A DNA stretch of 64,000 nt from Mastigias papua (GCA_964019165.1 OZ025268.1:13660359-13724358), one strand, 5' to 3'. Counted from the first letter of the stretch, positions 19,357 to 38,500 are shown. Program-made: numbers and translations. The notes: generated from the letters alone by a model not told the origin.

Positions 19357-22300
19357 CCCGAGAAACCAAAAAGTCCCGCCAGCTTTTACGCAAAGAAATA
19401 AAGAAGTCAGTTCATCAATGCCTAGTAACAGAGATATCTCAGAGGTTCAAAAGTTTTCCCAAGGAACCCAAACCGATTTTACGGACGAGAATTTTGCTAT
19501 TGAACGTGAAGTCAAAAACACAATCAGCCCATCTTTACAAGTACATTCTAAAACATTGCATGCTGTATCGACCCCATCTAATGTCTTGATCTGGGGAACT
19601 ATTTTAAAGCAGCATTTTAAGCTATTGGTAGATACTGGTGCCGCAGTAACAGTCGTTAGTGAAGGATTTTTTCATGATGTTTTGAGATGTAAATATGCTT
19701 TGACGCAGAAACAGCTTTTTGAGAGTATTAAAACCGCAAATGGGGGCACAGTACCTGTAACCGGTGCCGTATCTTTTGATCTTTCGATTGGACAATGTGA
19801 TTATGATTGTAATGCTGTCGTTGTTCCGGACTTGTCGTATAATGTCGTCCTAGGGAGAGATTTTTTACAGAAATATCGCGCAGTAGTGGATGTTGGTAAT
19901 GAAAAGGTAACGTTTGCCGGAAATGATAGTGTATGTTTTGCTAACGGTGATACTCCCCCGCTGACTGCTGACGTTAGAATAGCAAGAACGTTCGTTATTG
20001 ATGGTAGTAGTGAAGTTGTTATTCCAGCTGTCTTAACATCATTTCCCTCTGAACCTGCTGTAGGTTTAATAGAAGGAGTACCCAAACTTTCTGATCGTTA
20101 TCATCTACTTTGCGCATCTACACTTTGCCAGCCCGATAGTGACGGTAAAGTAACCCTGCGGCTGATTAATCCTTCGGATTCTCCCGTGTTGATCCATAAA
20201 GGTGCTACCATTGCAAAATTTGAAGAGACAAAAGTCACCGATGACATTATTCCTCTTGATTCAGACCCCTCTGTTTCTGCCATGGACTCCCATGTTAATA
20301 CTGCATCAGGAATGACTCCTCTGAAATTCAGTTGTTTGCCTTGTCGAAATCTATCCTCTCAAGAAAATCATAAGCTACAAACATTGTTAGACCAATATTC
20401 TGATATTTTCGCTAAATCCACCTTAGATTTAGGCCACACAACTATAGTTCAGCATGGGATTGATACAGGTAATGCGATGCCCATCAAACAACAACCATAT
20501 CGCGTCTCGCACAGCCAGAAGGCCTCTATTGAAAAGCACATTAATGAAATGCTAGATCAAGGCATTATTGAGGTTTCTTCTAGCCCATGGAGCTCTCCAG
20601 TTGTACTTGTCAAGAAGAAAGATGGGGGGACCCGTTTTTGCATTGATTATCGGAAACTAAACGCTGTAACCCGTAAGGACAGTTATCCACTCCCAAGAAT
20701 CGATGATGCTTTAGACTCTCTCGCTGGAGCCAAATATTTTTCAACCTTAGATCTTCAATCGGGTTACCACCAAGTTGCTATGCATCCGGATTCTAAAGAG
20801 AAAACTGCATTCATTTCACATGCTGGATTGTACCAGTTTAATGTTCTTAGTTTCGGTTTAACCAATGCTCCCCCACAATTTCAACGACTTATGTCCAGAA
20901 TATTGCATGGCCTCGAATGGAAGATATGCCTCGTTTACATAGATGACGTCATCATATTTTCATCGTCCTTTTCGGATCATTTATCTCGTTTAAAAACTGT
21001 TTTCGATCGATTCCGTGCTGCCAACCTAAAATTAAAGCCATCAAAATGTCATTTCGCTCAAGATTCAGTGAACTATCTTGGATTTATCGTATCTTCGTCG
21101 GGCATTGCCCCTGATCCGCAGAAACTCGAGGCTGTTAAGTCTTTTCCTACGCCAAAAACTGTGAAAGAAGTTCGCAGCTTTCTGGGCCTATGTAATTATT
21201 ATCGTCGTTTTGTCGAAGGGTTCTCGAAGATTGCCTCACCGTTGAATACTTTAACTCGTAAAAACATCTCGTTTGTTTGGACTCCAGATTGCGAAACTGC
21301 CTTTTCAGAGCTGAAAAAACGCTTGTGCTCGCTGCCAATTTTAGCATATCCAAATTTCTCTGCGCCATTTCATCTTTATACGGATGCAAGCCAGACTGCA
21401 TTAGGTTACATTCTTGGTCAGATAGTAGATGGAAAAGAAGTTGTTCTGGCATATGGAGGACGTGAGCTTACTGTAACAGAAAAGCGTTATAGCACAACAG
21501 AACGTGAAGCGCTGGCAGTAGTTGATGGCATAAAACGATATCAACCATATCTTTCTGGAAAAAGGTTTTTTGTTCACACCGATCATGGGAGTTTGTCGTG
21601 GCTGATGAAAGTACGGGATCCAACTGGCAGGCTTGCTCGATGGGCACTACAATTACAACAGTATGATTTTGAAATAATTCATCGTGCCGGTACTCTTAAT
21701 GGTAATGCAGATGCCCTTTCTCGCCGTTCTTATGCACCCCCGCAACATTTAATCAAGCCTGAATCTATTCCATCGTCTTTAACACGTCCTGTCGCGGTAA
21801 TTGAGCATCCTTGCCCGCAACCAGACTCACTAGCTAAGCTACAGCGAGAGGACAGGGACCTCGCTGATATCATCAGATATCTAGAATCCACTCAGTTACC
21901 AGCCGACGACTCACAAGCCCATTCATTGTTACTATCTATCGACGACTTCTATTTAGATGAAAATGAAATTTTGTGTCACCTTTGGAGCCCTGGTAAAAGA
22001 AGAGCTCGGTCCTTGTCCAGTCAAGTTGTCATACCTGCCTCTTTGCGCCACGAGATCCTTGTTGCTTGCCACGACGATCCAACTGGTAGTCATTTTGGAA
22101 TCACAAAAACGTATGAGAAAATTCGGGCGCGTTATTATTGGCCCAACATGTACAAGGATGTTGCCCATTGGTGCAACTCATGTGTCGATTGTGCAATGAA
22201 AAAGATTCCTAGGAGGGCACATAAAGCTCCTCTCCTCCCAATTCCAGTGCAAGGAGCGTTTGATCGTATTGCTATGGATGCTCTTGGTCCTTTCCCGCCA

Positions 22301-23335
22301 TCCCACGATGGAAATCGCTATATCATCGTTTTTTCAGACTACTATACTCGCTGGCCGGAGGCTTTTGCTTTGCCATCTATCGAAGCTCCGCGTATCGCTG
22401 AATTACTCGTAAACGAAATTGTAGCGCGTCATGGTGCCCCACGCGCCTTGTTATCGGACCGAGGACCTAATTTTATGGCATCTATCGTAAAGGAAGTCTG
22501 TAAACTTTTGAACACGCGGCGCTTACACACCACTGCTTATCACCCGCAGACGGACGGCCTAGTGGAACGTTTTAATGGCACACTAGCTGAAGCGCTATCT
22601 ATGTACGTTAGCACGAATCAGAAGGACTGGGATAAGCATTTACCGTTGGTATTGTTTGCATACCGAGTTTCTCTCAATGCCACTACAGGTGAGTCACCAT
22701 TCTACTTATTATACGGACGAGAACCACGCCTACCTATTGATGCGGCCCTTATTTTGCCCGATTCAAATGTATCGACATCAGTTGCGCAGCTTCGTGCTAA
22801 AATTGTTGAAAACATTGAAAGTGCTCAACAGCTTATTCTCTCGAACACGCAACTGGCTCAACAAAAAATGAAATCGTACTATGATAAGAAGGCTTCACCT
22901 GTTCCTTTCGAAGTCGGTAGTCGCGTATGGGTATACACCCCGAAGAAAAAAAAGGGCTTATCAAAAAAACTCCAGCACAATTTTCACGGACCATATCGTA
23001 TTGTCGCTAAATTGTCGCCCGTTCATTTCAAATTACGCACTCTCGATAATCGTCCAGTTTCAGTTCCAGTGCACGCAAATCGTCTTAAGCCATATTATGA
23101 CCCGGCTGATCGCCCTATTGAACCGCCGAATGACGACCTTATAACACCGGATCTCCAGGAGTCAGATTTACCGTCGGATAGCTTTGTCTCAGAAGTCTTA
23201 CCAGATGTTCCTAGCACTCTCTCTGAGGGAAATTCGGTTCCAACTCCATTAAATGTTGACAATACAGAAGACTCAGAGCCGCCGATTACGCGTCCAGAAG
23301 ATCGATTCCAGCCAGCCATAATTCGCGCTATATAA
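19328..23335 (+). CDS. pol: Gypsy-2 Pol polyprotein (protease, RT, RNase H, integrase)
   Basis: A 1335-codon frame, counted from its first Met; translation more likely enters by -1 frameshift at 19304-19310. Domains by residue: aspartic protease LVDTGAAVT (Asp 102); reverse transcriptase with [19 protein letters not shown] and YIDD at 537-540; RNase [12 protein letters not shown] (Asp 686), TEREAL and HTDHGSL; a zinc-binding H-H-C-C region (about 914-951); integrase core with Asp near 983 (MDALGPF), Asp near 1044 (LSDRGPNF) and Glu near 1079 (DGLVERFNG), a DD35E spacing; then a GPY/F-type module (HGPYRIV, about 1220) and an acidic tail. All catalytic residues are present. The product would copy the element's RNA to DNA and integrate it. 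No chromodomain is recognised. Confidence 0.96.
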   Translation: MGTVRAHQPFPRNQKVPPAFTQRNKEVSSSMPSNRDISEVQKFSQGTQTDFTDENFAIEREVKNTISPSLQVHSKTLHAVSTPSNVLIWGTILKQHFKLLVDTGAAVTVVSEGFFHDVLRCKYALTQKQLFESIKTANGGTVPVTGAVSFDLSIGQCDYDCNAVVVPDLSYNVVLGRDFLQKYRAVVDVGNEKVTFAGNDSVCFANGDTPPLTADVRIARTFVIDGSSEVVIPAVLTSFPSEPAVGLIEGVPKLSDRYHLLCASTLCQPDSDGKVTLRLINPSDSPVLIHKGATIAKFEETKVTDDIIPLDSDPSVSAMDSHVNTASGMTPLKFSCLPCRNLSSQENHKLQTLLDQYSDIFAKSTLDLGHTTIVQHGIDTGNAMPIKQQPYRVSHSQKASIEKHINEMLDQGIIEVSSSPWSSPVVLVKKKDGGTRFCIDYRKLNAVTRKDSYPLPRIDDALDSLAGAKYFSTLDLQSGYHQVAMHPDSKEKTAFISHAGLYQFNVLSFGLTNAPPQFQRLMSRILHGLEWKICLVYIDDVIIFSSSFSDHLSRLKTVFDRFRAANLKLKPSKCHFAQDSVNYLGFIVSSSGIAPDPQKLEAVKSFPTPKTVKEVRSFLGLCNYYRRFVEGFSKIASPLNTLTRKNISFVWTPDCETAFSELKKRLCSLPILAYPNFSAPFHLYTDASQTALGYILGQIVDGKEVVLAYGGRELTVTEKRYSTTEREALAVVDGIKRYQPYLSGKRFFVHTDHGSLSWLMKVRDPTGRLARWALQLQQYDFEIIHRAGTLNGNADALSRRSYAPPQHLIKPESIPSSLTRPVAVIEHPCPQPDSLAKLQREDRDLADIIRYLESTQLPADDSQAHSLLLSIDDFYLDENEILCHLWSPGKRRARSLSSQVVIPASLRHEILVACHDDPTGSHFGITKTYEKIRARYYWPNMYKDVAHWCNSCVDCAMKKIPRRAHKAPLLPIPVQGAFDRIAMDALGPFPPSHDGNRYIIVFSDYYTRWPEAFALPSIEAPRIAELLVNEIVARHGAPRALLSDRGPNFMASIVKEVCKLLNTRRLHTTAYHPQTDGLVERFNGTLAEALSMYVSTNQKDWDKHLPLVLFAYRVSLNATTGESPFYLLYGREPRLPIDAALILPDSNVSTSVAQLRAKIVENIESAQQLILSNTQLAQQKMKSYYDKKASPVPFEVGSRVWVYTPKKKKGLSKKLQHNFHGPYRIVAKLSPVHFKLRTLDNRPVSVPVHANRLKPYYDPADRPIEPPNDDLITPDLQESDLPSDSFVSEVLPDVPSTLSEGNSVPTPLNVDNTEDSEPPITRPEDRFQPAIIRAI

Positions 23336-23397
23336 ACTGCCTATGGACATCCGTCCCCAGCTCAAGCCGGGAGGCTTGTCCTAAAAGGGGGGAGTCA
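23336..23397 (+). promoter_or_regulatory. Gypsy-2 polypurine tract region
   Basis: The purine run AAAAGGGGGGAG lies three bases before the 3' LTR and is the expected primer for plus-strand synthesis. Confidence 0.85.
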
Positions 23398-23875
23398 TGT
23401 TACGAAAAGGAGGCTCATCGCCAGTTTGCACAGATTGAGGAATGACGTTATAACTATTTCAAAATTAAATCGCAACTGCTGGTGCAATAATTGCATCAGA
23501 AACCCGTAGGAAGAACCAGATTGGACAATTTACTGTTAATTCTTATTTTTAGTTCATTTCGTAATCTATTAGCTGTGAGTTATAAAAGGCGTAGTTTTAG
23601 AGGTAGATAAGAGTCTTTTTGGTTAGAGAGAAGTAGACGTTCTGCCAAGCTGGTATTATTTTTTAGAAAACTCTGATAGTATAGCGTAGGGCACATCAAG
23701 ATTGACCTGTTGAATTCAAGAGAAGGTCCTTGCCGATAGATTCCTGTATCAAGCCTTCAGGTCGTAAGTTTTATTCTTATTCGTAAATAGAACGTTGAAA
23801 TATCGTACAGACTTTTAAGAAATTGTTGCCCTAAGAACTCACAGTTGAGCCCCTTCATAAAAGATAGGCTTAACA
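23398..23875 (+). repeat. Gypsy-2 3' LTR (478 bp)
   Basis: Same length and, as far as I can read, the same sequence as 17389-17866. It is followed by the ATAT duplication (23876-23879) and then by TE-X sequence that matches copy 1 from about 7427 on. Confidence 0.95.
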
Positions 23876-24783
23876 ATATACTAAGTACATTAGTGCCTAA
23901 GTTGTAGCATACTACCACCACATTTGGTGGCCTAACAGCCAAGATACCCCAAGATACGCCCCAAGCTGCGATAAAACTATGTATGAGCCTGCATACTCCG
24001 TTGGAACTATATATGAGCCTGTGTAATCCGTCATATGGGTGGGGGGGGGGTGCTACCAATTATAGGACTACCATAATACAGTAGGCATTAAGTCTATAAC
24101 TAAATTTAGAATTACCGTCACTTGCTAATGACAAGAATGTTTAAGGTAAAGTCTGCTTCTGCCACCTTGCATACTACTTTCAAGAGCTTTCTCCAAGCGT
24201 TACAAGTCTGCCAGGTATACATGCGCAAACCGTCCTGTCCCCGCAAAGTTAGTAATGGAGATTCTCTGGTCATTGATGTTATTCTGTGGATGTCTTAACT
24301 TCATAGGCTCACAACAGTTGCTGAGGTGTGCTACTAAATCCTCTTTGATCTTCTAGAGTAGAACTGCCGTTGTTGTAGTGAAGGTATAGGTCTGCAGCGA
24401 GCTACACCTCTGTAGTGATGACAGCTATGTGGTCCTGTCCCCGCAGAAGTAGGTGTCATGAGTGGCTAGGCAAAATCCTCAGCTTTGATAGAAGATGTTG
24501 CCTTGTAAAGTAGTCCTGATGAACAATGAGTTAATTAAGGATCAGTATATTGGGATGGGAGGCAGGCTAGCTGACTCTCATCACTACTGTGATAATGGTG
24601 GGAACAGACGTGAGGATTGATCAGTTCTGGATACCCGACTTCAGGTAGTAGCACATATAACTTGGTTAGGCGATCTGCAATCCAGTCTTGCTGGGCAGTA
24701 AACCAGAACTGTTTTCTGATTCACAATATTCACAATGGATTCGGAACTTGCCGATGTGATGCAGTTCTATTGAATGACAAGCA

Positions 24784-27040
<2,257 letters not shown>

Positions 27041-27514
27041 AAATTCAGGTAGATTTACTCACCCGTAAAGTTTGATGTGTACTAAGCGTGATGCAGGAAT
27101 ATTTGTAGTCAATGATCGAATATCAGACATGGCTGAGCTAACGACATGCAGTTGGTCTTGGGTATGTGGGTATTTATACTCGGTGGGTTGGCAGGAACGG
27201 CGGCAGCAGCTACGAAATTGGATCTTGTGAGGAATGCAGTTCTGGGAATTAGGCCGTACAGAACGTTGGGCCCAATAGTGCGAGTGGTTAAGATGAATAT
27301 GGAGAAGTGATCATTTGCAGTCGGTACTGGGTAGCCACGATGAGTGTCAGATTCATTGTCTGGGTTGTGAATCATCTAATCTCGATCGACGGATGGGTGA
27401 AGCGCTGTTCTTACAGGAATTCAAATGTCCTAACTGGCGCCGAAGGCACACAATGACTGACCGATAGACCGTGACAAAACGACTATACACCGCTGAAAAC
27501 ATCAGATATATTTA

Positions 27515-27552
27515 CAGAGGCGGATCCAGAGATAAAACTGACTGCCGCACAG
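27515..27552. repeat. Solitary 38-bp end of the hAT-like element in TE-X copy 2
   Basis: These 38 bases equal the first 38 bases of the hAT-like element (10402-10439). They are followed directly by a second copy of the flanking TE-X sequence (27553-27602 resembles 27466-27514). The rest of the transposon is missing. Faulty excision or an interrupted gap repair would give this. Confidence 0.75.
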
Positions 27553-27826
27553 CCGTGACAAAAGACAATACACAGCTGAAAATATCACATAGATTTATGC
27601 CGCATCATCACAATCAACTGCAGTACAATATGAATACCGCTTTATACTACTTTACCATACAATAACAGCTCCGATGGCAGTAGATCTAAAAACTTTCTTG
27701 CAATTAAGAAGGAAGACGCATGCAGCATGGACAGAAGGAAGATAGAAAGGGGATTGGAACTAGGATAAGGGTGGGAAATAGAGAAGGGAATTGTGCTGAC
27801 AACGGCCTAGCTGCGTTAATCTACTA

Positions 27827-30125
27827 CTAATTTTTCAGTACAAAGAAATGGCTTATTATTTTCTTTCAAAATTTTCTTTTGATACTCTGATATCTCTTTT
27901 TTAAAAACTTTTCGTTTTTGTGCAAATAGAGGGAGATCAATATAATAATCATGGTATGAAATATCGATCTGGCTTATATCGATAGATAAAATATAACCAT
28001 ATTCTGAATTTTCATTATAATCCCAAATATTAAAGTTATGAATCTCTTGATTTGAAAGGTATGAAAAATCATCATATGGTAAATTAAAAGTCCTCATAAC
28101 ATGGGCGTACATTGCATTTATATCAAGGTGCATGATATAAGATGATGGTTGTGTAGGATCGTAATTCTTCAATATATTTGTTGTTAGCGATCGGGTATCT
28201 ACTAGAGCCTATGCCACATAATCCACCCTTAATCATATTTTTAAAACTACGGTACATCGAATATTGATCTAACATTTTTATCTGAATTGGGTTATACCTT
28301 TTAAACACCTCCCATGTTAAACTATTTATTGTATAATGACTAAAGATTTCTGTTTGATATTTCTCCATAAACATCGTTCTATTTTGCTCCATAATATCAC
28401 CTAATAAGAGTACGTCCTTCATAAGGTAGTAATCTGAATACTGTCCTAAATTATCAAAATTAGCATAGTAAAATGAACGATATTTTTCGTATGTTTTTTT
28501 ATCTGTGTTAAAATATGAGATATGAGGAAGCGATTTATGTTTGTAATGATCAAATGTGTTAACATACGTATATGGAAAAATATCCTTAACAATAAATTCA
28601 GAATTTAACTTGTATTTTTCGATTAATTTTCGCGTGTATTTGAGATCATCAATTATTAAATTTGCAGATAATGATAATAAACTAGCTGTAACATATTCAT
28701 AAGAATCGATAATTTTAACAAAATTATCTACACCCATGTGAAATATATTACTAGTATTTCGGCCGATTAAATTAATATGCTTTCCTTCAAAATGCTTGGA
28801 AATTTGAGAGAGGATAAAATTCGAATCATAGCCCCTTAAATAATGAAAAATAATATGCAGACAATTACTTACCTTCATCCAGCAGTTACAAATTAAACAA
28901 CATGATCCTAAAAATAATCCATTTATATGGTTGTGATGAGCACATTTGTTATGATCTTTGTCATCGAATTCATTTTGACAATATTCACAATGTGTTGCTT
29001 TATCATGTTTCAGTTGCTCTTCATTAGTTAACACTGCTAATGAGTAATATGTCTTTTTACATTGTTGAATATGAATTAATACATCTTTAATATCATTGAA
29101 AAAATGATCAATAACTGGATCGTTTTCATTTTTACCTCGGTAAAATTTAAATTTGTTAAAACTAGGCCTTTCTCTGCACACAAGGTTATAACAATAACTC
29201 GATAATTTATGTTAGTATTTATCACTATATTTTGCATCCTTTACAGGCACTAAAATACTTTCGAAATCGCAGTACATGACCCACGGTAACACCTGGTTAT
29301 GTTTAATATTGTAATGGAACACACATGCATCTAGTGGGCATTTTAATAATTTGCCATTTTCTAAAGCCATATTGTAAGGCAAAACAACATTGTCTTTAAA
29401 TTTACACTTATGTCTTTCAGACTCAAATGCTTTTTGTGATGAAAATTGTTTTAAACAAATTTCATAAAATTTTGTATCATGTTGAGATGATGATGATGAC
29501 AATAATCTATTAAAATTTCTAATATACACATAATGATATTTTTGTTTATCTGTATCACTTAGGACTAATAAATTCATTATATTTTCATCATATGGTTGTT
29601 TACTATGATAAATGGGTAAAACCTCTTTTTTATATTCAACAATATGTATTCTAATTTTGTTTTGATCTTCGATGTTTTTAATAACATAAAAATTATTATA
29701 TGATATTGGATATGTAGTATCATTATAATTTAAATGAATCATTTCATTATTATAAATAAATGCTTTTTCACCAAACAATCTTTCTGGATTTTGTATTTAA
29801 TTTTTATCGCACATACGATAACGTTCATGCAAGAGATGACAATATAAAAAACATTTATTATCTTCATTTTTTATGTTTACGCACGATTTTGTGTTTTTAA
29901 TTCTTTGAGGTAATTCAATATAAGCGTTTGCAAATGCATTTACTATTGGTACAACATTAATTTGCTCATTTTTACAACCACTGCTCCTACAATCCAATAT
30001 CATATAATAATTGTATCTGCAATATCACTGGGAACATCACCGACATATTCATTAATTTCCCCTGTTTTTACTCATTCATCGAGTGTTTCCACATCATCTA
30101 ATTGTAATCCACCACTAGTCCTACC
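27827..30125 (-). pseudogene. polB: Polinton family B DNA polymerase, N-terminal and exonuclease/palm part
   Basis: Blocks in changing frames read from high to low coordinates. A remnant at 30010-30125 has two in-frame stops. Next is 29797-30003 (AYIELPQRIKN, CVNIKNEDNKCFLYCHL), the N-terminal domain seen in Polinton polymerases. Then 29212-29778 ends in exonuclease motif I YCDFES. Then 28123-29181 has a zinc-like HNHINGLFLGSCCLIC, exonuclease II FHYLRGYDSNFI, exonuclease III YYLMKDVLLLGD and MIKGGLCGI. Finally 27827-28172 has polymerase motif A as HLDINAMYAHVM and KLV at the TE-X edge. The frame breaks lie near 29790, 29200 and 28140. The enzyme would replicate the element's DNA from a protein primer; this copy cannot make it. 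The C-terminus is at 15770-16741. Confidence 0.8.
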
Positions 30126-32532
<2,407 letters not shown>

Positions 32533-35500
32533 GGAAAATATATATTGAGTGGAAGAGCGTCAATCTCATACACTACACGTCCTTTACATCTATGGTTACA
32601 CCGATGCCTGTGTTTTAGCCAATGTTTCATACTCAATTGAGCATAAGTCTCTGTTTTTACACAATATATTGATGTAAATTGCTGTACATCCCGGAAAACT
32701 TAAAAATACTATGCAAAGCCTACAATCACCATAAGTACGTGTGTAATAGCTCCAAAACATAATATAAGCATATTACTGCAGTGAATCTAGCATTTATAAC
32801 ATCATATGACCAACAGATCTCTCGTTATTGGTGTATTGTCAGACCTTGCACAGATACGTATTGTAGGCCCATCACAAGCAATGCCAATATGTGCATATAC
32901 TGTTGTATGAGTGATATTGAGTGGAATTGCGTCAATCTCATACACTAAACGTCTTTTACATCTATGGCTAGACTGATGCCAGTAGTTTAGCTAATGTTTC
33001 CTACTCAAATTAGCCCTAGTCTCTATTTTTACACTATATACAGCTTTAAAGTGCTTTACATGTCGTAACACTGACAATACAATGCAAGAACTACAATCAC
33101 CATAAGTACGTGTGTAATAGCTCCAAAACATAATCTAAGCATATTCCTGCAGTGAATCTAGCATTTATAATATTATGTGACCATCAGGTTAATCGTCATC
33201 TCTGTATTTTCACACATTGCACACATGTGTATTTCAAGCCCATCACAGGCAATGCCAATATGTGCAAATACTGTTGTATGAGTGATATAGAGTGGAAGTG
33301 CGTCAATCTCATCCGCTAAACGTCTTTTACATCTATGGTTACACCGATGCCAGTAGTGTAGCCAATGGTTCCTACTCAAGTTAGCCTTAGTCTCTGTTTT
33401 TACACTATATACAGCAGTAAATTGCTGTACATTTCACAAACCTGACAATACTATGCAATGCCTACAATCACTATAGGTACGTGTGTAATAGCTCCACAAC
33501 ATAATCTAAGCTTATTCCTGCAGTGAATCTAGCATTTATAATATCATATGACCCTCAGATCAGTTGTCATTGCTGTATTGTCAAACATTGCACACATACG
33601 TATTTTAGGCCCATCACAAGCAATGCCAATATGTGCATATACTGTTGCATGAGGGAAATTGAGTGGAGATGCGTCAATCTCATTGGCTACATGTCGTGTA
33701 CATATATTGTTACACCGATGCCAGTGTTTTGGCCAATGTTTCATACTCAAATTAGCCTTAGTCTCTGTTTTTACACTATGTACAGCTGTAAATTGCTGTA
33801 CATATCACAAAGCTGACAATACTATGCAAGGCCGACAATCACTATAAGTACGTGTGTAATAGCTCCAAAACATAATCTAAGCTTATTCCTGCAGTGAATC
33901 TAGCATTTATAATATCATATGACAATCAGATCAGTCGTCATTGCTGTATTGTCAGATTCTTGCACACATGCGTATTTTAGGCCCATCACAAGCAATGCCA
34001 ATATGTGCATATACTGTTGTATGATTGAAATTGAGTGGACGTGCGTCAATCTCATCCGCTAAACGTCTTTTACATCTATCGCTAGACTGATGCCCGTAGT
34101 TTAGCTAATGTTTCCTACTCAAATTAGCCTTAGTCTCTGTTTGTACACTGTATACAGCTTTAAAGTGCTTTACATGTGGCAAAACTGACAATACTATTCA
34201 AGGCATACAATCATTCTAAGTACGTGTGTAATAGCTCCAAAACATAATCTAAGCATATTCCTGCAGTGAATCTAGCATGTATAATATCATATGACCATCA
34301 GATCACTCGTTATTGCTGTATAGTCAGTCCTTGCACACATACGTATTATAGGCCCATCACAAGCAATGCCAATATGTGCATATACTGTTGTATGACTGAT
34401 ATTGAGTTGAAGTGCGTCTATCTCATACACTAAACGTCTTTTACAGTCATGGTTACACCGATGCCAGTAGTTTAGCTAATGTTTCCTACTCAAAGTAGCC
34501 TTAGTCTCTGCTTTTACACTATATACAGCTGTAAAGTGCTTTACATGTCGCAAAACTGACAATACTATGCAAGGCCTACAATCACTATAAGTACGTGTGT
34601 AATAGCTCCAAAGCATAATCTAAGCATATTTCTGCAGTAAATCTAGCATTTATAATATCATATGACTATCAGGTTAATCGTCATCCCTGTAGTTTCCCAC
34701 ATTGCACATATACGTATTTTAGGCCTATCTCAAGCAATGCCAGTGTGTGCAAATACTGTTGTATGAGTGATATAGAGTGGAAGTGCATCAATCTCAACCG
34801 CTAATGGTCTTTTACATCCATGGTTACACTGATGCCTGTTTTTTAGCCAATGTTTCATACTCAAATTAGCCTTAGTCTCTGTTTTTACACTATATACAGC
34901 TGTAAAGTGCTTTACATGTCACAAACCTGACAATACTATGCAAGGCCGACAATCACTATACGTATGTGTGTAATAGCTCCAATACATAATCTAAGCATAT
35001 TCCTAAAGTGAATATAGCATTTATAATATCATATGACCCTCAGATCAGTCGTCATTGCAGTATTGTCAAACAGTGCACACATACGTATGTTAGGCCCATC
35101 ACAAGCACTGTGCATATACTGTTGTATGAGGGAAATTGAGTGGAGATGCGTCAATCTCATCCGCTACACGTCGTTTACATCTATGGTTAAACCGATGCCT
35201 GTGGTTTAGCCAATATTTCATACTCAAATTAGCCTTAGTCTCTGTTTTTACACTAGATACAGCTGTAAAGTGCTTTACATGTCACAAACCTGAAAATACT
35301 ATGCAAGGCCGACAATCACTATAAGTACGTGTGTAATAGCTCCAATACATAATCTAAGCATATTCCTGCAGTGAATATAGCATTTATAATATCATATAAC
35401 CCATCAGATTAATCGTCATCGCTGTATTTTAACACATTGCACACATACGTATTTCAGGCCCATTACAGTCAATGCCAATATGTGCATATACTGTTGTATG

Positions 35501-38500
35501 ATTGAAACTGAATGGAATTGCGTCAATCTCATACACTAAGCGTCTTTTACTGTCATGGCTACACCGATGCCAGTAGTGTAGCTAATGTTTCCTACTCAAA
35601 TTAGCCTTAGTCTCTGTTTTAACACCATATATGCAGCTTTAAAGTGCTTTACATGTCGCAAAACTGACAATACTATGGAAGGCCTACAATCACTATAAGT
35701 ACGTGTGTAATAGCTCCAATACATAATCTAAGCATATTCCTGCAGTGAATCTAGCATTTATAATATCATATAAACCATCAGATTAGTCGTCATCGCTGTA
35801 TTTTACCACATTGCACACATACGTATTTCAGGCCCATCACAAGCAATGCCAATATGTGCATATACTGTTTGTTTTGTGAGATTGAGTGGAGATGCGTCAA
35901 TCTCATCCGCTACACGTCGTTTACATCTATGGTTAAACCGATGCCTGTGTTTTAGCCAATGTTTCATACTCAAATTAGCCTTAGTCTCTGTTTTTACACT
36001 ACATACAGCTGTTAAGTGCTTTACATGTCACAAACCTGACAATACTATGCAAGGCCGACAATCACTATACGTACGTGTGTAATAGCTCCTATACATAATC
36101 TAAGCATATTCCTGCAGTGAATCTAGCATTTATAATATCATATGACCCTCAGATCAGTCGTCATTGCTGTATTGTCAAACATTGCACACATACGTATTGT
36201 AGGCCCATCACAAGCAATGCCAATATGTGCATATACTATTGTGTGAGTGATATTGAGTGGAATTGCGTCAATCTCATACACTAAACGTCTTTTACATCTA
36301 AGGCTACACGGATATCAGTAGTTTAACTAATGTATCCTACTCAAATTAGACGTAGTCTCTGGCTTTACACTATATAGAGCATTAAAGTGCTTTACATGTC
36401 GCAAAAATGACAATACTATGCAAGGCCTATAATCACTTTAAGTACGTGTGTAATAGCTCCAAACCATAATCTAAGCATATTCCTGCAGTGAATCCAGCAT
36501 TTATAATATCATATGACCATCAGATCAGTCGTCATTGCTGTATTGTCAAACATCACACACATACGTATTTCAGGCCCATTACAGTCAATGGCAATATGTG
36601 CATATACTGTTGTATGATTGAAATTTAGTGGAAGTGCGTTAATCTCATACACTAAACGTCTTTTACATCTATGGTTACACCGATGCCTCTGTTGTAGCCA
36701 ATGTTTCATACTCAAATTAGCCTTAGTCTCTGTGTTTACGCTATATACAGCTTTAAAGTGCTTTACATGTCACAAACCTCACAATACTATGCAAGGCCTA
36801 CAAGCACTATACGTACGTGTGTAATAGCTCCAATACATAATCTAAGAATATTCCTAAAGTGAATCTAGCATTTATAATATCATATGACCATCAGATCAGT
36901 CGTCATTGCTGTATTGTCAAACATTGCACACATAGGTATTGTAGGCCCATCACAAGCATTGCCAATATGTGCATATACTGCTGTATGAGTGATATTCAGT
37001 GGAATTGCGCCAATCTCATACACTAAGCGTCTTTTACATCTATGGCTACACGGATGCCAGTAGTTTAGCTAATGCATCCTACTCAAATTTGCCTTAGTCT
37101 CTGTTTGTACACTATATAGAGCTTTAAAGTGCTTTACATGTCGCAAAAATGACAATACTATGCAAGGCCTATAATCACTTTAAGTACGTGTGTAATAGCT
37201 CCAAACCATAATCTAAGCATATTCCTGCAGTGAATCTAGCATTTATAATATCATATGACCATCAGATCACTCGTTATTGCTGTATTGTCAGACCTTGCAC
37301 ACATACGTATTATAGGCCCATCACAAGCAATGCCAATATGTGCATATACTGTTGTATGACTGACATTGAGTGGAAGTGCGTCAATCTCATACACTAAACG
37401 TCTTTTACAGTCATGGTTACACCGATGCCAGTAGTGTAGCTAATGTTTCCTACTCAAATTAGCCTTAGTCTCTGGTTTTACACTATGTACAGCTTAAAAG
37501 TGCTTTACATGTCGCAAAAGTGACAATACTATGCAAGGCCTACAATCACTATAAGTACGTGTGTAATAGCTCCAATACATAATCCAAGCATATTTCTAAA
37601 GTGAATATAGCATTTATAATATCATATGACCATCAGATCAGTCGTCATTGCTGTATTGTCAAACATTGCACACATACGTATTTTAGGCCCATCACAAGCA
37701 ATGCCAATATGTGCATATACTGTTGTATGAGAGAAATTGAGTGGAGTTCCCTCAATCTCATCCGCTACACGTCTTGTACATCTATGGTTACACCGACGCC
37801 TGTGTTTTAGCCAATGTTTCATACTCAAATTAGCCTTAGTCTCTGTTTTTACACTATATACAGCTGTAAAGTGCTTTACATGTCACAAAAATGACAATAC
37901 TATGCAAGGCCGACAATCACTATACGTACGTGTGTAATAGCTCCAATACATAATCTAAGCATATTCCTAAAGTGAATCTAGCATTTATAATATCATATGA
38001 CCATCAGATCAGTCGTCATTGCTGTATTGTCAGAACTTGCACCTCTACGTATTTTAGGCCAATCACAAGCAATGCCAATATGGGCATATACTGTTCTATG
38101 ACTGAAACTGAATGGAAGTGCGTTAACCTCATACACTAAACGTCTTGTACTGTCATGGTAACACCGATGCCAGTAGTTTAGCTAATTATGTCTACTCAAA
38201 TTAGCCTTAGTCTCTGTTTTTACACGACATACAGCTTTAAAGTGCTTTACATGTCGCAAAAGTGACAATACTATGCAATGCCTACAATCACTATAAGTAT
38301 GTGTGTAAAAGCTCCAATACATAATCTAAGCATATTCCTAAAGTGAGTCTAGCATTTATAATATCATATAAACCATCAGATTAGTCGTCATCGCTGTATT
38401 TTCACACATTGCACACATACGTATTTCAGGCCCATTACAGTCAATGCCAATATGTGCATATACTGTTGTATGAGGGAAATTGAGTGCAGTTCCGTCAATC

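Larger units (their letters stand above)
17389..23875 (+). mobile_element. Gypsy-2: intact, very young Ty3/Gypsy LTR retrotransposon
   Basis: A 6487-bp element with two 478-bp LTRs that I read as identical base for base. It has TG/CA ends, a primer site, a 371-codon gag, a 1335-codon pol in the -1 frame, a polypurine tract and a 4-bp ATAT target duplication. There is no env. Identical LTRs are expected for a very recent insertion, because both are copied from one template. All catalytic motifs I can check are present, so it could be active. It is inserted in TE-X copy 2, itself inserted in polB. Confidence 0.96.

Noticed and set aside
19801..20283. Open frames on the minus strand of Gypsy-2 pol, and others at 21147-21586 and 23095-23319
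   Set aside because: Antisense shadows of the conserved pol frame without domains.
30010..30125. A separate small gene upstream of polB
   Set aside because: The frame has two stops and leads straight towards the polymerase N-terminal block, so it is more simply the decayed 5' part of the same region.
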